Positions 58,876 through 64,000 of a stretch of 64,000 nucleotides of DNA are shown here, piece by piece. Positions within the stretch are counted from its first letter, which is position 1, and each line of letters begins with the position of its first letter. The DNA is from Yponomeuta sedellus. Its lineage: Eukaryota; Arthropoda; Insecta; Lepidoptera; Yponomeutidae. A model generated the notes under the pieces. The model was not told where the DNA came from. It searched no databases and saw nothing but the letters and a program-made list of their open reading frames with translations. The position numbers were made by a program, and so were the translations under genes. The stretch is taken from positions 2,314,001 to 2,378,000 of the forward strand of contig OW203737.1 of the NCBI GenBank assembly GCA_934045075.1. Reading direction: 5' to 3'.

Positions 58876-59079
58876 ACACAACTAGGGTGGTAATACAAAG
58901 AAAGGCCGAGATCACAGAAGTTTGCGGCCCGAGCTGCAAGCGAGGGACGTAAATATGCGATCGAGAGCTTTCTTTATTACCTCCCGTGTTGTGTACATCT
59001 TTTTATGTCTACACTTGGCCAGAAAGCGACTTTTTCCGTACGCGCAGCGTTCGGAAAAAGCCACTTTATTGCCAGGTGT
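58876..59079. repeat. two adjacent inverted-repeat structures
   Basis: ACACAACTAGGGTGGTAATA pairs imperfectly with TATTACCTCCCGTGTTGTGT (58876-58994). Then ACACTTGGCC, GACTTTTTCCG and the inverse CGGAAAAAGCC, GCCAGGTGT form a hairpin at 59011-59079. Both resemble short moth MITEs. Confidence 0.6.
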
Positions 59080-59097
59080 GGCATAAAACATAATTAC

Positions 59098-59260
59098 TTT
59101 ATTTCCCGACGTTTTGGCAGCGGTACAGTTGGCGTGGTCTCGGTAGATTACGTTTTAGCTAATAAATAATCGCGATTATACCCGTTTAATATATAAATAT
59201 GGAGATGATTATGACCGAAACTTCGTCGCTGGGCAAATTGCCACAGAAAAACAATGTAAA
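59098..59260 (-). repeat. GAAACGTCGG-type repeat
   Basis: TTTCCCGACGTTTTGGCAG, TAATCGCGATTATACCCG and TTTAATATATAAATATGG match the family at 46185-46440 and 60455-60545. Confidence 0.55.
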
Positions 59261-59366
59261 CAAGTAGGTGAACAAGCGAAATCCACGAAATATAACAAAA
59301 AAAACAAAACAATCGTGAATAGAACATGTGAGACATATGGAATGACTAGCAGTAAAACGTAGCCTA

Positions 59367-59754
59367 GGTTTATACTATTTTTTTTTAATGCACTAACCCG
59401 TGCTAAGGACAATTTTAAAAACCTAATTAGAGGCAAAAAATTCCACCCATGCCGGGATTCGAACCCGCGACCTCTGGCTATCCGTGCCAGCGCTCTCCGA
59501 TTGAGCTAATGGGCGACTCACCGGCATCAGTGAAATTTCGAACCTGTTACACTATTCTCTGTATTACGTACAGGCAGCGACATCTGGCTTAAGTAAATTG
59601 CATCACTTACAGCCCCGACTACCTACTTTGCAGCTAGGTTTTACATCGGAATGATATCACTGTACCCACATGATTATACTATTTTTATTTTTCTTAATGC
59701 ACTAACCCATAATGTATGGGTGGAATTTTTAGCCTCTAAATACGAGTAGGTTTT
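59367..59754 (-). mobile_element. FB-tSINE, 388-bp complete copy, 14-bp target duplication
   Basis: On the minus strand it has an end arm (CTAAAAATTCCACCC), TGGGTTAGTGCATTAAG, the ATCATGTGGGTACAGTG leader, the core, then GGTTAGTGCATTAAAAAAAA and an AT tail. TAAAACGTAGCCTA at 59353-59366 and 59755-59768 encloses it. It is the longest single-unit copy in the window. Confidence 0.95.
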
Positions 59755-59769
59755 TAAAACGTAGCCTAT

Positions 59770-60454
59770 TTGTTAATCCAAGGTGTCAACTCCACGCCAA
59801 ATTTTATTAAATCGCTCCAGCCGTTCAGACGCGACGGAGCATTGCAAACGCGGAGGTTAGTAATATTAGTAAAACTTATTCGAAAATAAATGTTAGTAAT
59901 TCACTAATCTAGTTTTCGAAAATAAACAATAGTAAATTCAGATGATTCTAAAAGAGATGTGATTCATAATAGTTGGGTATAGGACCCACTTAAAAACTAA
60001 TGAGAAAACAAGGCACTTACAAAGTCCGTCTTCGTCGATGCCTCTCGACTTGGTAGCCGGCGCCGTTCGGGATGGGTGCACTGAAAGGTCTGGGGATTCC
60101 TAGACTTTCCCTTCTATCCCAAGAGCTCTTTCCCTTGAAAGCTACCTACCTTCAGTGAACTTTCACGGCACAACGTTTCATCGCAAGAGAATGTCTGCTA
60201 TTTTGGGCGATTCTGTCGACCGACCAGAACACTGTCCATACTGGGATCCGTCCCTGAAATTATTTCGCACTTCACACGAAGATATAAGCCCGGCAATCTT
60301 ATTGCCACACAATTTTGGGAAATCACACGTTTCACAAGCAACAAAACAAGACGGCAATTTTTAGCTCATCTGATAGCTGTCAAGTAGTTACGCCCGTCAT
60401 GGGTGCGTTCCAAAATCAAACTTCTATTCTAAACAATAATCGCCCATCTTTAGT
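59770..60454. other. unassigned
   Basis: The frame at 60155-60364 is unrecognised. CCGGCGCCGTTCGGGATGGG near 60057 is not clearly a 5S-SINE. No known repeat is visible. Confidence 0.3.
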
Positions 60455-60545
60455 CCGGGTTGGTAATTACGTTTTAAGTAATAATCGCGATTAAACCCGT
60501 TTAATATATAACTGTGTAAGAGCATCACGTGTTATTAAGAAATTC
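60455..60545 (-). repeat. GAAACGTCGG-type repeat, 3' scrap
   Basis: GGTAATTACGTTTTAAGTAAT, CGCGATTAAACCCG and TTTAATATATAACTG match the family noted at 59098-59260. Confidence 0.5.
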
Positions 60546-61105
60546 TATATAATACAACGCAAGAGAAACTTCAATTGCGCGATGCAGGAATCTCCTACGG
60601 CTTGCGGCAAGTGACAAAGTGCCACTGGAGCGCGGGGTACAGAGAGACCACACAAGTCTCCACTCGGGCGCCACTCCACTGGCTTTGTCTTGCTGCGTTA
60701 CTGGCTAACTTTCAAAGTCTCTCCGGCAATATGCGGACCGGCTGAAGTGTTAAAATTTGGAGGAAACAGGATCGCAGAACCGTTTCCTTTGGAATTCGTG
60801 ATTAGTAACTATGCTGAATTCAAGCAGTGTTTAGTCGTTTCTTAGTCTATTTCTTCTCAAAAGAAAATCTACGGAAGAAAGCGTGGATAGATAGAGAACA
60901 CTTTTTTGTACATAGCGTAGATTGCGACTTGAAAGACCTACCAAAAATACAAATCGCTTATTTGGCAGAATATTGACGCAAATGTCCTTTTTCCAATTTT
61001 ACAGGAGAGACTTTTAAAGTTTTTCTTTTGTTTGTTAAGAGCTTTTAGGATATTAGTGGAAGTTACCCATATTAAATACATCTTAAATTAAAACTACACA
61101 ATTGT
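60546..61105. other. unassigned
   Basis: Nothing is recognised here. Confidence 0.3.
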
Positions 61106-61109
61106 TTTA

Positions 61110-61458
61110 AAAACCTATTTAGAGGCTAAAAATTTCACCCATGCCGGGATTGGAACCCGCAACCTCTGGCTATCCGTACCAGCGCTCTACCAATTGAGCC
61201 AATGGGCGACTCACGGCATCAGTGAAATTTCGAACCTCTTTACAATATTCTCTGTATTACGTACAGGCAGCGACATCTGACTTAAGCAAATTGCATTACT
61301 TACAGCCCCGACCACCTACTTTGCAGTTAGGTTTTAACATCGGAACGATATCACTGTACCCACATGATTACACTATTTTTAATGCACTAACCCGTGCTAA
61401 GGAACAAATTTAAAAACCTATTTTGAGGCTAAAAATTTCACCCATGCCTATATTTACG
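61110..61458 (-). mobile_element. FB-tSINE, unit with repeated end segment
   Basis: It has the same layout as 49309-49643: TTTTTAGCCTC at both ends, GGGTTAGTGCATTAAAAATA, the leader with GTACAGTGATATCGTTCC, and a core of the GGCTCAATTGGTAGAGC type. The T loop has TTCCAATCCC. Confidence 0.85.
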
Positions 61459-62110
61459 TCATTATGTTACCAGGGTCGAGCATCTTTTCTTTTGTGACTT
61501 CCTTAAAAAAACTGTGACCTTATGACGAAATAAAAAATATATATTACAGAAACGTAATCAGTCTTTATTGAGTAATATTTTTTCAAGGTTTTAGTCTTTT
61601 AGATTTTTCTAAATCAAAAAAAAAAAAAAAAATTGTGCTCAGTTTTACTTAAAACTAAAAAATAATTAATCTTAAATTCTTATAAAACCAAAAAAAATAC
61701 TTCTTAAATAATTATGAAAATATTGTAGAGGCTATTCACCTGACTCTAATACAAATCACGTCATACGAATGGAGAGAGCCCTAAGGAGCCTACAGTTACC
61801 TTTTTCTCCAATAGTCTTGCTATGATGTATATCTAAGGCTCTTATGAACCGGAATATAGAAAGGTATTCATAAATATCCGTTTGTAAATTCGTAATTTAT
61901 GATTATTTTGTTTTGAAAATGCTTCGTCATTTTCAAAACACTACTATTATTGGCGATAAAACACTATCACCACCATCACTTCTATTGGGTCAAGTAATTG
62001 AGAAATTAATCAATGTCATAATATTCATATTCAGCTGCTCAGCCGCGCCGAAAATTTGCACACATAAATCAAAATCATGACAAACAATACTTTAAAACTT
62101 ATTTCTTAAT
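61459..62110. other. unassigned, one hairpin
   Basis: GTTTTGAAAATG pairs exactly with CATTTTCAAAAC at 61911-61940. The rest is AT-rich. Confidence 0.4.
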
Positions 62111-62114
62111 ATTT

Positions 62115-62672
62115 TAGAAACCTATTTAGAGGCTCAAAATTTCACCCATGCTGGGATTCGAACCCGCGACCTCTGGCTATCCGTGCCAGCGCTCTTTCCA
62201 ACCGAGGTAACGTAATACAGAGAATATTGTAGAGGTTCGAAACTGAGCTAATGGGGGACTCACCGGCATCAGTGAAATTTCGAACCTCTTTACAATATTC
62301 CCTGTATTACGTACAGCGCTGCCTGTACGTAATACAGGGAATATTGTAAAGACATCTGGCTGAAGCAATTTGCATCACTTGCAGCCCCGAGCACCTACTT
62401 TGCAGTTAGGTTTTTACATCGGAATGATATCGCTGTACCCACATGATTATATTCTTTTTAATACACTAACCCGTGCTAAGGACAATTTTAAAAACTTATT
62501 TAGAGGCTAAAACTTCCACCCATGCTGGGATTCGAGCCCGTGACCTTTGGCTAACCGTGCTAGCGCTCTCCCAACTAAGCTAATAGATGACTCACCGGCA
62601 TGAGTGAAATTTCGAACCTCTTTAGAATACTCTCTGTTTTCGAGTCCATCTAAATAGGTTTTTAAAAATTTC
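62115..62672. mobile_element. FB-tSINE, two-unit composite with local inversions
   Basis: The first core (minus, 62150-62255) is split in its D arm by about 40 bp of inverted own sequence (TACGTAATACAGAGAATATT). The leader holds an exact 29-bp inverted repeat, 62288-62316 and 62323-62351, loop CGCTGC. A second full unit (minus) follows to about 62640 and an inverted TCTAAATAGG tail scrap ends it. Confidence 0.85.
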
Positions 62673-62674
62673 CT

Positions 62675-63225
62675 TAAAAATAATATTTTTTACAAAAAAA
62701 TGAAATAGATCTGTTGAACCATGAGAAAGTCATTTTAGAGATTGAAATTGAAAAATATTTTTGCTACATGGGAAGTCGGAGAAAACGCTTATGGCAAGAA
62801 ATAACAATAATTAAATAAATAATAAAAAATCATACAGCCATAGTGAAGAGACCTTATATAGTGGAGGCCATATTGAGAAGTAATACAAAACGTAGTGTAG
62901 TACCTACCTACTAGCATTGAATTTAAAGTAAGTCCTTACTGGTTGTCTGGAAGAAATTACTTTTAGTAATAAGGCGTTTATTTTGTTTGTTCAAAAAAGT
63001 ACTTATTCATCTAGATTCAATAACATGAAACTAAATGATCCTACTTCATATCCTACTTTGGACAAAACGTTTGTGAATGTACATTTTAGTGCTCGTGTAA
63101 GATTGTTATCTGTATTTTACATTTTACTAAATAAATATGATGTATCAGGCATAAATGTAAAAGTGAGACATTCAACTATACATTTGCCCCACATAATTAA
63201 TAGGCTAATGAGGCAATCCTGCTAA
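62675..63225. other. unassigned
   Basis: The 80-codon frame at 62983-63225 reads MKLNDPTSYPTLDKTFVNVH in part. I recognise nothing, and no signals support it. Confidence 0.3.
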
Positions 63226-63440
63226 TATGATAAGCTCGAAAGTTTGTAAGTATGGATGGATGAATGTTTCTTACTCTTTCACGTAAAAACTACTGAATGG
63301 ATTTTAATGAAACTTTACAATAATATGACTTATATATCAGAATAACACATAGACTAAAATTTATGATATTGTTTCAATTGTCCAAAATACGGTGATAAGT
63401 GTCAAGCAAGTGGGAAAAAATCTACCAAAACTGCGCTGCC
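63226..63440 (+). mobile_element. RTE-like 3' end (CATCCATCC family), sense
   Basis: GTAAGTATGGATGGATGAATG, CTTTCACGTAAAAACTACTG, AATGGATTTTAATGAAAC and a tail toward GGGAAAAAATCTACC. A continuing CGCGGGCACCAGCTAGTC scrap lies at 63850-63870 after the 5S-SINE. Confidence 0.7.
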
Positions 63441-63486
63441 AAAACTGTACTGCCAAACCATATTACGCCAATAAGCTACTCGAAAT

Positions 63487-63815
63487 TTTGAAGCACTCGT
63501 GGCTTAGTCAAACCGAGTGATTGCAATCAGTCACTTAAGTTAAGCTACAACAGGCGCGGTCAGGTGCAGGATGGGTGACTGTCCCGTGGCTACCGGTAGT
63601 GGCATTTTTCCGAGCGCTTCCGTGCTTCGCAAGGCACGTTAAGCTGTTGATGCCTTATGGACGGCTTGATAACTTCTGACAGTAAGGCCTGCCACTGTCT
63701 TATAATCTCCACCAACCCGGACCCGGTCCCTGTGGTGGAGTATGGCCTAACCTTCCTGCGATGCAGGAAGAGACCCGTGCCCCAGCAGTGGGAACATACA
63801 AGAGTTGATATCGAA
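63487..63815 (+). mobile_element. 5S-SINE, nearly full-length
   Basis: The head has TAAGTTAAGCTACAACAGGCG, GCGGTCAGGTGCAGGATG and GGTGACTGTCCCG. The body lacks about 45 bp around ATGGCAGTCGTTAAGCC. The end is CCCCAGCAGTGGGAACATAC and AGAGTTGATATCG. It interrupts an RTE-like tail whose pieces lie on both sides. Confidence 0.85.
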
Positions 63816-64000
63816 GCTACTCGAAATACTAATCCTGCGCAGATAAGGTCGCGGGCACCAGCTAGTCTTTTAGATGTCTGCATAATCCCTAGTCAAAGCC
63901 ATCTCTCATAATGTCCGCGTTAGCCTGTAGAATCTCTTTTGAGATTCTCTTTCGCAAGTTAAAACTAATAACTTAATTAACCCACGACAGAACCGATTTA

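Noticed and set aside
1047..59754. FB-tSINE as a conventional TIR DNA transposon or MITE
   Set aside because: Inverted arms suggested this at first, but target duplications of 10-16 bp, 5' truncation, an end at an oligo-T run and non-inverted copies fit retroposition better.
1..64000. CRISPR arrays, bacterial operons or ribosome binding sites
   Set aside because: No regularly spaced repeats with unique spacers, and the repeat content and lack of dense coding are those of an animal genome.

Overview
The window looks like intergenic DNA from a moth or butterfly (Lepidoptera). It is AT-rich and carries repeat families that I recognise as typical of lepidopteran genomes: LINE ends whose protein reads like VQQWT or RNRRACM, RTE-type 3' ends beginning CTAGCTGACCCAGC, and tRNA-headed SINEs with the block GAAGGAAAACATCGTGAGG. 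I see no intact host gene, no intact tRNA or rRNA gene and no CRISPR array. Nearly every open frame is antisense or shadow reading of a transposable element, or is made by a microsatellite.

Working names used below. FB-tSINE: a retroposon with a tRNA-like core (A box TAGCTCAGTTGG, B box GGTTCGAATCC), often in fold-back form, about 23 copies. 5S-SINE: a SINE whose head matches the 5S rRNA internal promoter, about 17 copies or scraps. tSINE-A, tSINE-B, tSINE-C: three further tRNA-headed SINEs. Tail-SINE: a 260-bp SINE that shares the 3' tail of a LINE present in the same window. LINE remains come from at least five groups, including one with a restriction-like endonuclease. One Ty3/gypsy-type integrase end lies beside a long microsatellite. 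There are about ten terminal-inverted-repeat or MITE-like elements.

Layout. 1-5.1 kb: a broken LINE, RTE tails, tSINE-A and fold-back FB-tSINEs. 5.3-5.5 kb: a perfect 58-bp inverted repeat. 7-11.5 kb: fold-back MITEs, a local FB-tSINE cluster with a segmental duplication, and an endonuclease-LINE end. 11.5-15 kb: 5S-SINEs, a TA palindrome and tSINEs. 15.4-17.1 kb: an FB-tSINE with a 16-bp target duplication, then an iterated TTTCATTGCCGTGG motif. 18-26 kb: tail-SINEs, a mariner-like MITE, a 427-bp LINE with target duplication and RTE dimers. 28-31 kb: an endonuclease-type LINE and jockey/CR1-like LINE ends. 31.9 kb: (GT)n. 32.8-34.6 kb: a TIR element and a composite FB-tSINE. 37.7-38.1 kb: a pentanucleotide array. 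38-46.5 kb: SINEs, a 1.57-kb TIR element with 9-bp target duplication that holds a dimeric FB-tSINE, and nested LINE pieces. 49-51.7 kb: nested SINE/LINE, a (TATG)n array and an integrase tail. 52-57 kb: the second mariner-like MITE, SINEs and a large inverted repeat with a conserved 30-codon frame. 57-64 kb: FB-tSINEs with local inversions and a last 5S-SINE.

The strongest observation concerns the FB-tSINE family. Copies look like inverted-repeat DNA transposons, but nine have target-site duplications of 10-16 bp, as expected from LINE-type target-primed reverse transcription. One end is always an oligo-T run that would serve as an RNA polymerase III terminator. Two composite copies, one a clear head-to-tail dimer, sit within a single target duplication. 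This suggests retroposition of multimeric tRNA-like transcripts with frequent inversion during insertion.
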